Below are positions 26,169-35,429 of a stretch of DNA of 64,000 nucleotides, in pieces (the stretch's first letter is position 1; each line of letters begins with the position of its first letter). A program made the position numbers and the translations under genes. Under the pieces are notes generated by a model, which had not been told where the DNA came from, ran no database searches, and saw only the letters and a list, made by a program, of their open reading frames with translations. Source of the stretch: an uncultured Woeseiaceae bacterium (lineage in GTDB: Bacteria; Pseudomonadota; Gammaproteobacteria; Steroidobacterales; Woeseiaceae). The stretch covers positions 34,970-98,969 of the forward strand of contig CAMYJB010000004.1 in assembly GCA_947258565.1 (NCBI GenBank), written 5' to 3'.

Positions 26169-27229
26169 CAGTCAAAGCTCCTCAATGCAAGCCCGCAAGC
26201 GGTAAGCAGTGCAGTCGCGTCCTTGTGAACGCCCTGCGACTTGGCTTTGGACGAGATCTTCATCTGGCCGAGCGGGTCGCCGACTTCCGTCGGTATGCCG
26301 ACACGACTCGATATCACGTCGGCAATCCCCGGGATATTCGCGCAGCCGCCGCACACAACGATCATGTCCGGCTGTTCGCGCCCGCCACCCGATGCGAGAT
26401 AGAACTGCAGGGAACGGCTGACCTGTTGTGTCATGTCGTCGATAAACGGTTCGAGAACCTCGGGCTGGTAGTTACTCGGCAGCCCGCCCTGCTTCTTGGC
26501 GCGCCCGGCGTCTTCCATCGACAGCCCGTAGGTGCGCATGATTTCCTCGGTGAGCTGCTGGCCACCGAAGTTGAAGTCGCGCGTGTAGATAACCTTAAGG
26601 TCCTCGAGCACCGAAAATGTCGTGCTGCTCGCGCCGATATCAACGACGGCGACGGAATGTCCCATGCCACCATCGGGAAGCTGGTGACTCAGCAACTGAC
26701 ATGCGTTCTCGAGCGCAAACGCCTCGACGTCAACGATCTCTGCCGACAGACCCGCCGCGTTGACGGCGGCCTGCCGCTGTTCGACGTTCTCGGTGCGCGT
26801 AGCAACGAGCAACACGTCCATTAGTTCGGGATCTTTGTCGTTGGGGCCGACGATCTCGTAATCGAAGCTGACCTCTTCCATCGGGAAGGGTATGTACTGG
26901 TCTGCCTGGATTTCCACCTGGCCCTCGAGATCCCGCGCGGAGAGTCCTGACGACATCTGGATGACTTTGGTAATCGCCGCATCGCCGCTGATCGCCACCG
27001 CAACATCCGTCGCTTTGGCGCCTGCGCGTTTTACCGCACGGCGGATAGCTTCGCCGACAGCCTTGGCGTCGACGATCGCTTTTTCGCTGACGGAGCTGGG
27101 CGGTGTGGGCTCGGCCGAATACGACTCGACGCGATAGCGCTTGCCGCTCTGCGACAGCTCTATCAGCTTGACCGACGACGTCGTTATATCGAGGCCCAAC
27201 AGGGGTTGAGTTTTCTTGCCGAAAAGCAC
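26168..27229 (-). CDS. pilM: Type IV pilus actin-like ATPase PilM
   Basis: A 353-residue cytoplasmic protein with an actin-like fold. The phosphate 1 motif is 'LLGLDITTSSVKLIEL', the second phosphate loop is 'VAVVDIGASSTTFSVL' and the adenosine motif is 'IVVCGGCANIPGIADVI'. It binds the PilN N-terminus and links the pilus platform to cytoplasmic factors. Translation starts at a GTG at 27229 preceded by AAGGGA with good spacing. It is the first gene of the pilMNOPQ operon and is divergent from mrcA, as in many Gammaproteobacteria. Confidence 0.95.
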   Translation of the reverse strand: MLFGKKTQPLLGLDITTSSVKLIELSQSGKRYRVESYSAEPTPPSSVSEKAIVDAKAVGEAIRRAVKRAGAKATDVAVAISGDAAITKVIQMSSGLSARDLEGQVEIQADQYIPFPMEEVSFDYEIVGPNDKDPELMDVLLVATRTENVEQRQAAVNAAGLSAEIVDVEAFALENACQLLSHQLPDGGMGHSVAVVDIGASSTTFSVLEDLKVIYTRDFNFGGQQLTEEIMRTYGLSMEDAGRAKKQGGLPSNYQPEVLEPFIDDMTQQVSRSLQFYLASGGGREQPDMIVVCGGCANIPGIADVISSRVGIPTEVGDPLGQMKISSKAKSQGVHKDATALLTACGLALRSFD

Positions 27230-27610
27230 GTGTTTTCCCTTCTAAGTCGGTAAGTTGCGAGTCAAAAGTAGTAAGGACCTGAGCAAATCGATTTAACTAT
27301 ATATCAACAAAATGTTAAATAAAACGTGACTTTGTTCACGATCCCGGGAACGTATGTTACTGACGCCATGGAAGCTATTCCGTGAACTGGTCGTGATGTG
27401 GGCCTCGCGGCCCCCCAGATCGACGCAGGCATTGCAGCTTGCGCCCCTCGCTGGCTATTATCGGCCGCGGCAAAACAGCCCCGCTTGGGCGTTTGCCCGC
27501 AAAATGCCACATAAACAGCACCGGTCGGACACCAGACTACCCGCAAGCTCATGCAGGCCGCGGCACGTTTTTCCGCGCCGTAATGCCAGTTACGCTTGAG
27601 TCGAGCACAT
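27230..27610. promoter_or_regulatory. Divergent control region between pilM and mrcA
   Basis: These 381 bases separate two divergent start codons. The pilM-proximal part (about 27240-27350) is strikingly AT-rich for this genome ('ATTTAACTATATATCAACAAAATG') and is the likely promoter of the pil operon. No -35/-10 pair can be chosen with confidence. The mrcA-proximal half is GC-rich and carries nothing I recognise. A short open frame on the minus strand (27304-27552) has no family features and is not called. Confidence 0.5.
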
Positions 27611-30196
27611 ATGCGAAAGCCGAGGAAGCAAGCCGTTCACAGGTCTCATCGAGGACTCTGGCGCACCCTGATCGTCATCGCCGGGCTCGGCATGATCACG
27701 ACGATTGCGGGCGTTGCGGGTGTCATCGGCGCATATTATTTTGTCGCCCCCGGCCTGCCGGCTGCGCAGAACATCCGTGACATCCCGCTGCAGATCCCGC
27801 TGCGCATATTCAGCCGCGACGGATACCTTATAGAAGAGATCGGGCAGCGGCGGCGCATACTGGTTGAATACGGGGACGTTCCACCGCACGTCGTCAATGC
27901 GTTCATCGCCGCGGAAGACCAGCGGTTCTTCGCGCACCCCGGCATCGATTACCGCGGAATCTTGCGCGCGCTGTCCCAGCTGGTTGTGACCGGCGACGTC
28001 GCGAGCGGCGGCAGCACGCTTACGCAACAACTCGCGCGCAGCTACTTCCTGTCCCTGGAACAGACGGCCGAACGCAAGTTCAAGGAAGCCTCGCTCGCCG
28101 TCCGGATCGAACAGGAATTCACGAAGGAACAGATCATGGAGCTGTTCCTCAACAAGATGTTCTTCGGCCAACGCGCGTATGGCGTTGCCGCCGCGGCACA
28201 AGTTTACTTCAACAAGCCGCTCGCGAGCATCGATATTGCAGAAGCCGCCACACTTGCAGGTGTGCTGCCGGCGCCGTCCCGCTACAACCCGGTGCGCAGC
28301 CCGGTTAACGCCAAGCGGCGCCGCGGCTACGTCCTCGGGCGCATGCTGACGCTCGGCTTCATTTCGCGGCAAGCGTATGAAGAGGCGATGGCGATACCGG
28401 TCGAGTCACGTCTGTACGGCGCCGCAGTTGAGCTCAACGCCCCCTATGTCGCAGAGATGGTGCGGCGAGAAATGCTGTCCCGTTACGGCGAGGAGACCTA
28501 CACCGCCGGTTTCCAGGTCGTCACGTCGCTCGATTCGCGGCTGCAGAAAGCAGCGAACTACGCTCTCAGGAACGGGCTGCTCGAATTCACGCGCCGCCGC
28601 GGCTATCGCGGCCCGATCACGACGATCGAACTGCCGCCGGAGCTGCCGGGACTCGAAATCGCGGAGTGGCCCGTCGAAACACTCGAAATCCTCGATCAGT
28701 ACGCGCCCGGCGGCTTGTCGGTCGCGCTCGTCACAAAGGTCAACGCGAACAACAGCGCCGAAATCGTATTTCGCGACGGCACCGCGGCAACGGTCCCCTG
28801 GCGCGGGATCAGCTGGGCCAAGGCGTTCATCGATCGGGAGACGACCGGCCCTGCGCCCGAGACTGCGGCCGACGTGCTCACCGCGGGTGACGTCATTTAC
28901 GTCATGCCCACAAGCGCCGGTTTCTGGGCCCTCGCCCAGGTCCCCGAGGCACAGGGCGCACTCGTTTCCGTCGATCCCGACGACGGCGCGATCAACAGCC
29001 TGGCCGGGGGCTTCGATTTCGCGACCTCCAAGTTCAACCGGGCCACGCAGGCGTTCCGTCAGCCCGGCTCTTCGTTCAAGCCATTCATTTATTCGGCCGC
29101 GCTGGAGCAAGGCAATACGCCGGCTACCGTCGTGCTCGACGCACCGGTCGTGATCACCTCGTCCGAACTCGAGGCGGTCTGGCGACCGATCAATTACAGC
29201 GGTCGCTTCTACGGCCCGACGCGCATGCGCGAAGCGCTGGTGCGATCGATGAACCTCGTGTCGGTGCGCCTGCTGCTGTTCGAGACCGGCATTGGCAATG
29301 CCGTGCGCCACATTGCGAAATTCGGCTTCAACGACGCCGCATTGCCCCGCAACGGTTCTCTGGCGCTCGGCGGCGGCAGCGCGACGCCGCTCGACATGGC
29401 GCAGGGCTACGCGACGATCGCCAACGGTGGCTATGGCGTCAAACCGTACGTCATCGACGCCATCTATGCGGCCGACGGTTCCACCTTGTATCGCGCAGAC
29501 CCGGCTGTCGTCTGCGAACCCTGCCTGGCGGAACCTGCAGACATCTACACGGCCGATCCCATGGAAGAATTGACGCTGGAAGAAATGGCGGATATCGCGC
29601 TCTCGTACCGGCCGGATGCGAGCACGGCCCCGGAACTGTTCGCCGATATCAATGCCGCGCCGGTAGCGGTGCCGAAACAGAACGCGTTCCTCATCCAGGA
29701 CATGATGCGTGACGTCATTCGCCGCGGAACCGGCCGCCGCGCGCTCGTGCTGGGCCGGCGCGACCTTTCCGGCAAGACGGGGACCTCGAACGATCGTCGT
29801 GACGCCTGGTTCGGCGGCTTCAATGGCGACCTCGCGGCAATCGTGTGGATCGGTTACGACGACGACCTGCCTTTGGGGCCCGGCGAAGAAGGCTCGCGCA
29901 CCGCATTGCCCGTGTGGATCGAATTCATGCGTGAGGCGTTACGTGGAGTCCCGGAAAACCAGATGCCGATGCCGCAGGGCATCGTTTCCGTCCTCATAGA
30001 CCGTGAGACCGGCTGTCCGGCTCGCGCCGGGCAGAACAACGTCACCTTCGAAGTATTCCGTGAGGAGCACGTGCCGGAATGCGAGACCGTCGAGGAACTG
30101 CCGGACATCTTCAACGATACAACCGGCGTCGGGGACGAGACGGTTGAGGACGACGGCGGCGAGGAACCCGAAGAGCCCGAAGAATCGCTTTTTTGA
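27611..30196 (+). CDS. mrcA: Penicillin-binding protein 1A (bifunctional peptidoglycan synthase)
   Basis: An 861-residue class A PBP. It has a short cytoplasmic tail, one membrane helix (about residues 18-45) and a glycosyltransferase domain with 'AAEDQRFFAHPGIDYRG' (catalytic Glu102) and 'GGSTLTQQLAR'. After an OB-like insert comes a transpeptidase domain with SxxK at 487-490 (SSFK), SxN in 'VRSMNLVSVRLL' and KTG in 'LSGKTGTSNDRRD'. It polymerises glycan strands and cross-links them in the periplasm. The tail is acidic ('EEPEEPEESLF'). I chose the ATG at 27611 over a TTG five codons upstream. The next gene starts 3 bases after the stop. Confidence 0.96.
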   Translation: MRKPRKQAVHRSHRGLWRTLIVIAGLGMITTIAGVAGVIGAYYFVAPGLPAAQNIRDIPLQIPLRIFSRDGYLIEEIGQRRRILVEYGDVPPHVVNAFIAAEDQRFFAHPGIDYRGILRALSQLVVTGDVASGGSTLTQQLARSYFLSLEQTAERKFKEASLAVRIEQEFTKEQIMELFLNKMFFGQRAYGVAAAAQVYFNKPLASIDIAEAATLAGVLPAPSRYNPVRSPVNAKRRRGYVLGRMLTLGFISRQAYEEAMAIPVESRLYGAAVELNAPYVAEMVRREMLSRYGEETYTAGFQVVTSLDSRLQKAANYALRNGLLEFTRRRGYRGPITTIELPPELPGLEIAEWPVETLEILDQYAPGGLSVALVTKVNANNSAEIVFRDGTAATVPWRGISWAKAFIDRETTGPAPETAADVLTAGDVIYVMPTSAGFWALAQVPEAQGALVSVDPDDGAINSLAGGFDFATSKFNRATQAFRQPGSSFKPFIYSAALEQGNTPATVVLDAPVVITSSELEAVWRPINYSGRFYGPTRMREALVRSMNLVSVRLLLFETGIGNAVRHIAKFGFNDAALPRNGSLALGGGSATPLDMAQGYATIANGGYGVKPYVIDAIYAADGSTLYRADPAVVCEPCLAEPADIYTADPMEELTLEEMADIALSYRPDASTAPELFADINAAPVAVPKQNAFLIQDMMRDVIRRGTGRRALVLGRRDLSGKTGTSNDRRDAWFGGFNGDLAAIVWIGYDDDLPLGPGEEGSRTALPVWIEFMREALRGVPENQMPMPQGIVSVLIDRETGCPARAGQNNVTFEVFREEHVPECETVEELPDIFNDTTGVGDETVEDDGGEEPEEPEESLF

Positions 30197-30199
30197 TCA

Positions 30200-30808
30200 A
30201 TGGCCAGGAAAAGAAAGAGCAACGGAAACGAGCGTGCGCGCATGATGGTTGCGCAGGAAACCGCGCGCATCATCGTCAACCAGGGCATTCGCGACTTCGG
30301 CCTTGCGAAGAAGAAGGCGGCCGAACGTCTCGGTCTCAGGGGTCGCGGGTCGCTCCCCGGTAACGCCGAAATCGAGCAGGCAGTGAGCGAGCATCTGCAG
30401 CTCTTCGCCGGCGACTCGCACCCCGACCTGCTGAACACCATGCGTCAGGCGGCGCTGTCGGCGATGAAGTTGTTATCGCGGTTCACGCCGCGCCTCGTTG
30501 GTCCGGTTCTGAACGGCACTGCCGACGCAAACTCGGCCGTGAATCTGCACGTATTCGCCGACAGCGCGGAATCGGTCGCGCATACCCTCGACCGGAACGG
30601 CCTGAGTTACAAGCCCTACGAGCGGCGTCTCAAGAGCCGGCGCGACCGCCTCGAGACCTATGCCGGGTTCGAATTCCATCACGGCGAGGCATCGGTTCAG
30701 GCGACAGTGTTCCCGGTCGACGGCATTCGCCAGGCGCCGATCAGCCCTGTCGACGGCAAACCCATGCGGCGCGCCGACGAGAAAGCAGTGCGGGAGTTAC
30801 TGCAATAA
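30200..30808 (+). CDS. Conserved hypothetical protein, possible degenerate nucleotidyltransferase fold
   Basis: A 202-residue soluble protein. The N-terminal third is basic and helical ('MVAQETARIIVNQGIRDFGLAKKKAAERLGLRGRGSLP'). A middle block reads 'PRLVGPVLNGTADANSAVNLHVFADSAESVAHTLDRNGLSYK', whose G-x-A-x-x-x-S-x-x-x-L-H spacing recalls the strand and metal-site region of nucleotidyltransferases, though the usual two Asp residues are not evident. The end is 'FPVDGIRQAPISPVDGKPMRRADEKAVRELL'. The gap to mrcA is only 3 bases, so the two are co-transcribed. I do not recognise a named family with certainty, and no function is assigned. Confidence 0.55.
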   Translation: MARKRKSNGNERARMMVAQETARIIVNQGIRDFGLAKKKAAERLGLRGRGSLPGNAEIEQAVSEHLQLFAGDSHPDLLNTMRQAALSAMKLLSRFTPRLVGPVLNGTADANSAVNLHVFADSAESVAHTLDRNGLSYKPYERRLKSRRDRLETYAGFEFHHGEASVQATVFPVDGIRQAPISPVDGKPMRRADEKAVRELLQ

Positions 30809-30828
30809 CTTAGGAACAGCAAACCACA

Positions 30829-30922
30829 ACCAGGCGCCGCGGGACGTTTATCGACCGAAGTAAAGCGCAGCCGTGCGAAGCACGGCGAGCCATGAGAGAG
30901 AGAAATGGCCCTGGCGCCTGGT
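30829..30922 (+). repeat. Long-hairpin intergenic repeat, copy C (shortest complete copy)
   Basis: Perfect 10-base outer arms ACCAGGCGCC (30829-30838) and GGCGCCTGGT (30913-30922) flank the conserved left end GTTTATCGACCGAAGTAAAG (from 30847) and the right end GAGCCATGAGAGAGAGAAA (to 30905). The centre is a GCCGTGC-GAA-GCACGGC hairpin. It fills the gap between the hypothetical gene (stop 30808) and the convergent gltA (stop 30929), so a bidirectional terminator role is possible. Confidence 0.88.
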
Positions 30923-30928
30923 CTGGCG

Positions 30929-32224
30929 TCAGCGTTTCTCCAACGGGACGTAATCCCGCTCCGCGGCACCGACATACAGCTGCCGCGGCCGCGCGATCTT
31001 CTGGTTCGGATCGGAGATCATCTCGCGCCAGTGTGACACCCAGCCGACCGAACGGCCGAGAGCGAACATGACGGTAAACATCGACGTCGGTATGCCGAGC
31101 GCCTTGTAGATGATGCCCGAGTAGAAGTCGACGTTCGGGTACAGATTCTTCTCTATGAAGTAGTCGTCCTTGAGCGCAAGTTCCTCGAGCTTGAGTGCCA
31201 GCTCGAAAAGCGGCGTCTCATTATTATTCGGCAACGAATTGAGCACCTTGTGCGCCATCTCGCGAATGATCGTGGCGCGTGGATCGAAGTTCTTGTAGAC
31301 GCGGTGGCCGAAGCCCATGAGACGGAACGGATCGTCCTTGTCTTTGGCCTTCGCGAGGTACTTGTCGATCTGGCTCACATCGCCAATCTCGTCGAGCATC
31401 CTGAGCACGGCTTCGTTGGCACCGCCATGAGCCGGGCCCCACAGTGCCGAGATACCGGCGGCAATCGCCGAGTACGGGTTGGCGCCGGAGCTTCCGGCCA
31501 TGCGGACCGTCGACGTCGAACAGTTCTGTTCGTGGTCCGCGTGGAGAATGAACAACAGGTCGAGCGCCTCGGCCTGGATCGGGTCCGTCTCATACCGCTC
31601 CGCCGGCACGGAGAACATCATCTGCAGGAAATTCTCCGTGTAGTTGAGGCCATTCTTCGGGTACATGAACGGCTGGCCGATACTCAACTTGTACGCGGCT
31701 GCCGCAATCGTCGGCAGCTTGGCGACGATCCGGTGCGCGAAAATATCGCGGTGCTCCGGGTTATGTACATCCGTAGTGTCGTGATAGTAAGCGGACATCG
31801 AGCCGACAACGGCCGACAGCATTGCCATGGGATGGGCGTTGTAGCGGAAGCCCTTGAAGAAGTTGAGCATGCCTTCGTTGAGCATGGTGTGCGTGCGAAT
31901 CGTCGTATCGAATTCCTCGAGTTCGCTCGCCGTCGGCAGCTCACCGTTGAGCAGCAGGTAACAGACCTCGATGAAATTCGAATGTTCGGCAAGCTGCTCG
32001 ACGGGGTATCCGCGGTACATCAGGATGCCCTTCTCACCATCGATGAAGGTTATGTCAGATGCGCAGCTCCCTGTCGCAATGAAACCGGGGTCGTAGGTAA
32101 ACACGCCCTGGTTATTGTACAACCTGCCAATATCAACGACGTCGGGGCCCGTAGTGCCCTTGTGGACAGGCAGTTCCAGTTCGTGACCGTCGGGGGTGAT
32201 CAGTCGATAGGCTTCCTCGGTCAT
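30929..32224 (-). CDS. gltA: Citrate synthase, type II
   Basis: A 431-residue enzyme of the NADH-sensitive Gram-negative type. An N-terminal domain ('[33 protein letters not shown]', '[57 protein letters not shown]') precedes the catalytic core. Active-site regions include '[48 protein letters not shown]' and '[18 protein letters not shown]'. It condenses acetyl-CoA and oxaloacetate to citrate. It is a single-gene unit facing the hypothetical gene across repeat copy C. Length and sequence are typical. Confidence 0.97.
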   Translation of the reverse strand: MTEEAYRLITPDGHELELPVHKGTTGPDVVDIGRLYNNQGVFTYDPGFIATGSCASDITFIDGEKGILMYRGYPVEQLAEHSNFIEVCYLLLNGELPTASELEEFDTTIRTHTMLNEGMLNFFKGFRYNAHPMAMLSAVVGSMSAYYHDTTDVHNPEHRDIFAHRIVAKLPTIAAAAYKLSIGQPFMYPKNGLNYTENFLQMMFSVPAERYETDPIQAEALDLLFILHADHEQNCSTSTVRMAGSSGANPYSAIAAGISALWGPAHGGANEAVLRMLDEIGDVSQIDKYLAKAKDKDDPFRLMGFGHRVYKNFDPRATIIREMAHKVLNSLPNNNETPLFELALKLEELALKDDYFIEKNLYPNVDFYSGIIYKALGIPTSMFTVMFALGRSVGWVSHWREMISDPNQKIARPRQLYVGAAERDYVPLEKR

Positions 32225-32364
32225 GGTTATCCTTTTCTAATGTCGGCCGTGATAGAAATCGGCCCACAAGGATACCAAAGCCCGGGTCTGCGCAACCTAG
32301 GGATTAACCGTATGTCTAATGCCTGAGGGCAGGGTCGGGGTTGCCCCCGGAATCGCCAGGCGGC

Positions 32365-32568
32365 TTAGCTCATGCCGTACTTGCGGCGGAACTTGTCAAC
32401 GCGGCCGCCGGTATCGACGATCTTCTGCTTGCCCGTGTAGAAAGGATGACAGGAAGAGCAGACCTCGATCAGGAGATCTTCGCCGAGCGTCGAACGCGTC
32501 GTGAATTCGTTGCCGCAACTGCAGGTGACCTTGATGTCCGCGTAGTTGGGATGGATATCGGCTTTCAT
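32365..32568 (-). CDS. rpmE: Ribosomal protein L31, zinc-binding form
   Basis: A 67-residue protein that opens '[27 protein letters not shown]', the usual L31 start. Cys16, Cys18, Cys37 and Cys40 form the zinc site (TCSCGN and VCSSCHPF), so this is the C+ form, which can be replaced by a Cys-less paralogue under zinc limitation. I chose the ATG at 32568; the frame is open 9 codons further but lacks similarity there. A promoter candidate lies 40-68 bases upstream. Confidence 0.96.
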   Translation of the reverse strand: MKADIHPNYADIKVTCSCGNEFTTRSTLGEDLLIEVCSSCHPFYTGKQKIVDTGGRVDKFRRKYGMS

Positions 32569-32607
32569 GGCGGAATGTCTCTTCGCTGCCGTCAAAATGG
32601 GCCGCGT

Positions 32608-32636
32608 AGGATATAGCTAAGTGAGGGCCGCCGCAA
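32608..32636 (-). promoter_or_regulatory. Candidate sigma-70 promoter of rpmE
   Basis: Reading leftward, TTGCGG (32636-32631) and TATCCT (32613-32608) are separated by exactly 17 bases, and the -10 box lies 40 bases before the rpmE ATG. Each box matches the consensus at four of six positions. This is a pattern-based call without experimental support. Confidence 0.45.
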
Positions 32637-32669
32637 GTACCCGCCCGATGCCGGGTCTGGCGCGCCACA

Positions 32670-32692
32670 TTATCCACAGAAGCTGTGGATAA
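32670..32692. promoter_or_regulatory. Perfect inverted pair of DnaA boxes next to an AT-rich tract
   Basis: TTATCCACA (32670-32678) and TGTGGATAA (32684-32692) are two consensus DnaA boxes facing each other. Together they form a palindrome with 10-base arms and a 3-base centre (TTATCCACAG-AAG-CTGTGGATAA). A weaker match, TGTGGAACA, follows at 32696-32704. About 60 bases further on lies an AT-rich tract (about 32745-32815). The rest of the 345-base gap between rpmE and hemW (32569-32913) shows only the rpmE promoter candidate and nothing else I recognise. Confidence 0.7.
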
Positions 32693-32913
32693 ACCTGTGG
32701 AACAAATTTGAACGAGTGCCCTAAGGTGCGGATTTTCAAAGCCGCTTGTCAATATGACTATTTTATGTCCATTTTGATAAGCTTTTTTAAATCAATATCT
32801 TACTGTCCTTTCTCGACGCTCGGAATGAATTTGAGTGCCTCTGACACTGAAAATATAGGGGTGCACGAAGCGATGTGCATAAATTGATCGGGCCGGGTGC
32901 GTGCCCGGCTCCC

Positions 32914-34071
32914 TCAGTCGGGCAGAAAATGGGCCTGCAGGTCGTTGAGAAACTGCTGTCCCTTCGGCGTCGGCCGCCAGCGACCACCGTCTCCGCCGGC
33001 GATCAGGCCCCGTTTCGCGAGTGGCGCGAGGCGCTCCCGCAACGCAGGCAGCGGCAGCCGGGTCCTCGCCACGAATAGCTGCTCATCGAAGCCGTCGACC
33101 AGCCGCAACGCGTTGAGCATGAATTCGAACAACAGGTCGGTGTCGCTGAGCCGCTCCGTCGCGGCCTGTTCCACGCCGCTTTCGATCCGCTTCATGTATT
33201 GCAGCGGGTTAGCGGACTTGCGGTAGCGGACGACCCCCGCCGGCGTCGAGAGCTTGCCGTGCGCCCCGGCGCCAACGGCCAGGTAATCGCCGAAGGACCA
33301 GTAATTCAGGTTGTGCCTGCAACGGCGACGGTCCCGGGCGAAGGCAGAGACCTCATAGCGCTCGAAGCCGAGTTCGGCAAGCCTTGCCTCCCCGGCCTGC
33401 TGGATCGCAATCGCCAGCTCCTCGTCCGGCAGGTCCTGCGGCGGGCGCGCGTGGAAGACGGTATTCGGCTCCAGCGTCAGCTGGTACCAGGACAGGTGTG
33501 CGGGCCGCAACGAGGCTGCCGCGTCAATATCAGAAAGCGCGGCCGCGACGTCCTGGCCGGGCAGCGCATACATAAGATCGATATTTACGTTGTCGAATCC
33601 GGCATCCGCGGCCTCGCGCACCGTCAGGGCGATGTCGTCGACGCCGTGGATGCGACCCAGGGTTGCAAGCCTGGCGGCGTCGAATGACTGCGCGCCGATC
33701 GACAGGCGATTTACGCCGGCCTCGCGATAGCCGCGGAGGTCGTCGTGTTCCAGACCACCCGGATTCGCCTCCATCGTGACTTCGATATCGTCCGCCCACG
33801 CCAGATGCGACCGCGATGCGTCCAGCAGCCGCGCGATCTCGTCCGCACGAAAGAGGCTGGGTGTGCCGCCGCCGAGGAAGATGCTGACCAGTCGCCGTTC
33901 ATCGGCCCTTTCCGCTTCCGACTCCAGGTCCCTGCAGAGCGCGTCGAGATAACGGCGGCGCGTCGCATCGTCTCCACCCGGGTAGGAATTAAAGTCGCAA
34001 TAGGGGCACTTCTGCACGCACCACGGCAGGTGTACATACAGCGACAGCGGTGGCTTTGCCATCCTAGGCAT
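32914..34071 (-). CDS. hemW: Radical SAM haem chaperone HemW
   Basis: A 385-residue radical SAM protein. The cluster motif CVQKCPYC (Cys18, Cys22, Cys25) has the C-x3-C-x2-C spacing and is preceded by 'LYVHLPWC'. 'FLGGGTPSLF', 'EANPGG' and 'NRLSIGAQSF' follow the HemN/HemW pattern. The N-terminal extension of true HemN, with its upstream Cys ligand arrangement, is absent, so it is the HemW haem-transfer protein rather than the oxygen-independent coproporphyrinogen oxidase. I chose the ATG at 34071, which overlaps rdgB by 8 bases; another ATG three codons later is possible. It lies downstream of rdgB and rph, a common gammaproteobacterial order. Confidence 0.9.
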   Translation of the reverse strand: MPRMAKPPLSLYVHLPWCVQKCPYCDFNSYPGGDDATRRRYLDALCRDLESEAERADERRLVSIFLGGGTPSLFRADEIARLLDASRSHLAWADDIEVTMEANPGGLEHDDLRGYREAGVNRLSIGAQSFDAARLATLGRIHGVDDIALTVREAADAGFDNVNIDLMYALPGQDVAAALSDIDAAASLRPAHLSWYQLTLEPNTVFHARPPQDLPDEELAIAIQQAGEARLAELGFERYEVSAFARDRRRCRHNLNYWSFGDYLAVGAGAHGKLSTPAGVVRYRKSANPLQYMKRIESGVEQAATERLSDTDLLFEFMLNALRLVDGFDEQLFVARTRLPLPALRERLAPLAKRGLIAGGDGGRWRPTPKGQQFLNDLQAHFLPD

Positions 34072-34669
34072 AGTGCTGACGCAGCATGTCGACAAGCGCC
34101 GCAAGCGCCTTGCCGCGGTGACTGCGGGCGTTCTTCAGTTCCGGACCGAGCTCGGCCGCGGTTCTGCCGCACTCGGGATCGAAGAATACGGGGTCGTAGC
34201 CGAATCCTCCGGTGCCGCGCCGCCGCTCCAGGATCCTGCCTGCCCAGTGGCCCTCGGCGACCAGTGACGTCGTATCGTCTGCGGATACGAACACGGCACA
34301 GCACTGGAATGCGGCCGTGCGCTTCTCGCCGGGGACGTTCTGCAATGCGCGCAGTAATTTATCGATATTGCTCTCGTCGGTCGCGTCGGCTCCGGAGTAG
34401 CGCGCCGAGTGAACGCCGGGCCGGCCATCGAGCGCATCGACGACGAGACCCGAGTCGTCCGCAATCGCGGGCAGGCCGGTCATCATCGAAGCATGCCGCG
34501 CCTTGATCAGCGCATTCTCGACGAAACTTGCGCCAGTCTCATCCGCATCGCTGACACCGAACTCGCTTTGCGGCACGACTTCCACGTCGAAATCGCCGAG
34601 GATGCTCTGAATTTCCCGAACCTTGCCCGGGTTGCCCGTGGCAAGCACGATCTTTTCGGGCATCGGCAT
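34064..34669 (-). CDS. rdgB: XTP/dITP pyrophosphatase (house-cleaning NTPase)
   Basis: A 201-residue enzyme of the Ham1/RdgB family: 'KIVLATGNPGKVREIQSIL' at the start, then 'ETGASFVENALIKARHASMMTGLPAIADDSGLVVDALDGRPGVHSARYSG' and 'GTGGFGYDPVFFDPE'. All are family landmarks for binding non-canonical purine triphosphates and Mg2+. It removes ITP, dITP and XTP from the nucleotide pool. Four bases separate it from rph upstream and it overlaps hemW downstream, so the three form one operon. Confidence 0.96.
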   Translation of the reverse strand: MPMPEKIVLATGNPGKVREIQSILGDFDVEVVPQSEFGVSDADETGASFVENALIKARHASMMTGLPAIADDSGLVVDALDGRPGVHSARYSGADATDESNIDKLLRALQNVPGEKRTAAFQCCAVFVSADDTTSLVAEGHWAGRILERRRGTGGFGYDPVFFDPECGRTAAELGPELKNARSHRGKALAALVDMLRQHYA

Positions 34670-34673
34670 GCTG

Positions 34674-35399
34674 TCAGCCGCCGGCGCCGATCAGCGCTTC
34701 GTCCTGCGCGGCGATGATGTGCTCTACGCCCATCTTCGCGAGACCGAGCATCTCCGCCAGCTCGTCGTCGCTGAACGCGTGACCCTCGGCCGTGCCCTGT
34801 ATCTCGATAAAGCGGCCCGCTTCATTCATGACGATGTTCATGTCGGTCTCGGCCTCGGAGTCCTCGTCGTAGTCGAGGTCGAGCACCGGGATACCGCGAT
34901 AGACACCGACGGATACCGCGGCGACGCGCCCGTGCAGCGGGTTCTTCTTGACGGCTCTCGCAGCGGCCAGCCGATGCATCGCCAGCGCCAGCGCGACGTA
35001 GCCACCGCTGATGGCCGCGGTACGCGTGCCCCCGTCGGCCTGGATGACGTCGCAATCCAGGGTCACCATGCGTTCGCCGAGTGCCTCGAGATCGGTTACG
35101 GCACGCAGCGAACGGCCGATCAGGCGGGCAATTTCCTGGGTCCTGCCACTTTGCTTGCCGCGGGCAGCCTCGCGCGCCGAGCGTGTATGCGTCGAGCGGG
35201 GCAACATGCCGTATTCGCCCGTTACCCAGCCCCTGTTCTTGCCGCGCATCCACATGGGTACGCGATCTTCGATGCTTGCCGTGCACAGCACACGCGTATC
35301 ACCGAATTCTGCCAGTACGCTACCCTCCGCGTGCCGGGTGAAATCGGGCGTAAAACATACTCGACGAATCTCGTTCGGCTGCCGGCCGCTCGGGCGCAT
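34674..35399 (-). CDS. rph: Ribonuclease PH
   Basis: A 241-residue phosphorolytic exoribonuclease that trims tRNA 3' ends. It opens '[45 protein letters not shown]', and '[43 protein letters not shown]' holds the phosphate-binding Arg and the catalytic Asp region. Length is full, unlike the truncated gene of some E. coli K-12 strains. It stands upstream of rdgB and 30 bases downstream of the PP2C gene in the same direction. Confidence 0.97.
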   Translation of the reverse strand: MRPSGRQPNEIRRVCFTPDFTRHAEGSVLAEFGDTRVLCTASIEDRVPMWMRGKNRGWVTGEYGMLPRSTHTRSAREAARGKQSGRTQEIARLIGRSLRAVTDLEALGERMVTLDCDVIQADGGTRTAAISGGYVALALAMHRLAAARAVKKNPLHGRVAAVSVGVYRGIPVLDLDYDEDSEAETDMNIVMNEAGRFIEIQGTAEGHAFSDDELAEMLGLAKMGVEHIIAAQDEALIGAGG

Positions 35400-35429
35400 T
35401 ATCGCTCTCCGCTCTTTAGGTCTTCGGTA

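Noticed and set aside
27304-27552. 82-codon minus-strand frame in the pilM-mrcA gap
   Set aside because: No ribosome site and no recognisable pattern. It crosses the likely promoter region.
32569-32913. Chromosomal replication origin at the DnaA-box pair
   Set aside because: Only two good boxes, a short region, and rpmE/hemW neighbours. No dnaA, dnaN, gidA or parAB nearby. Kept as a regulatory site only.
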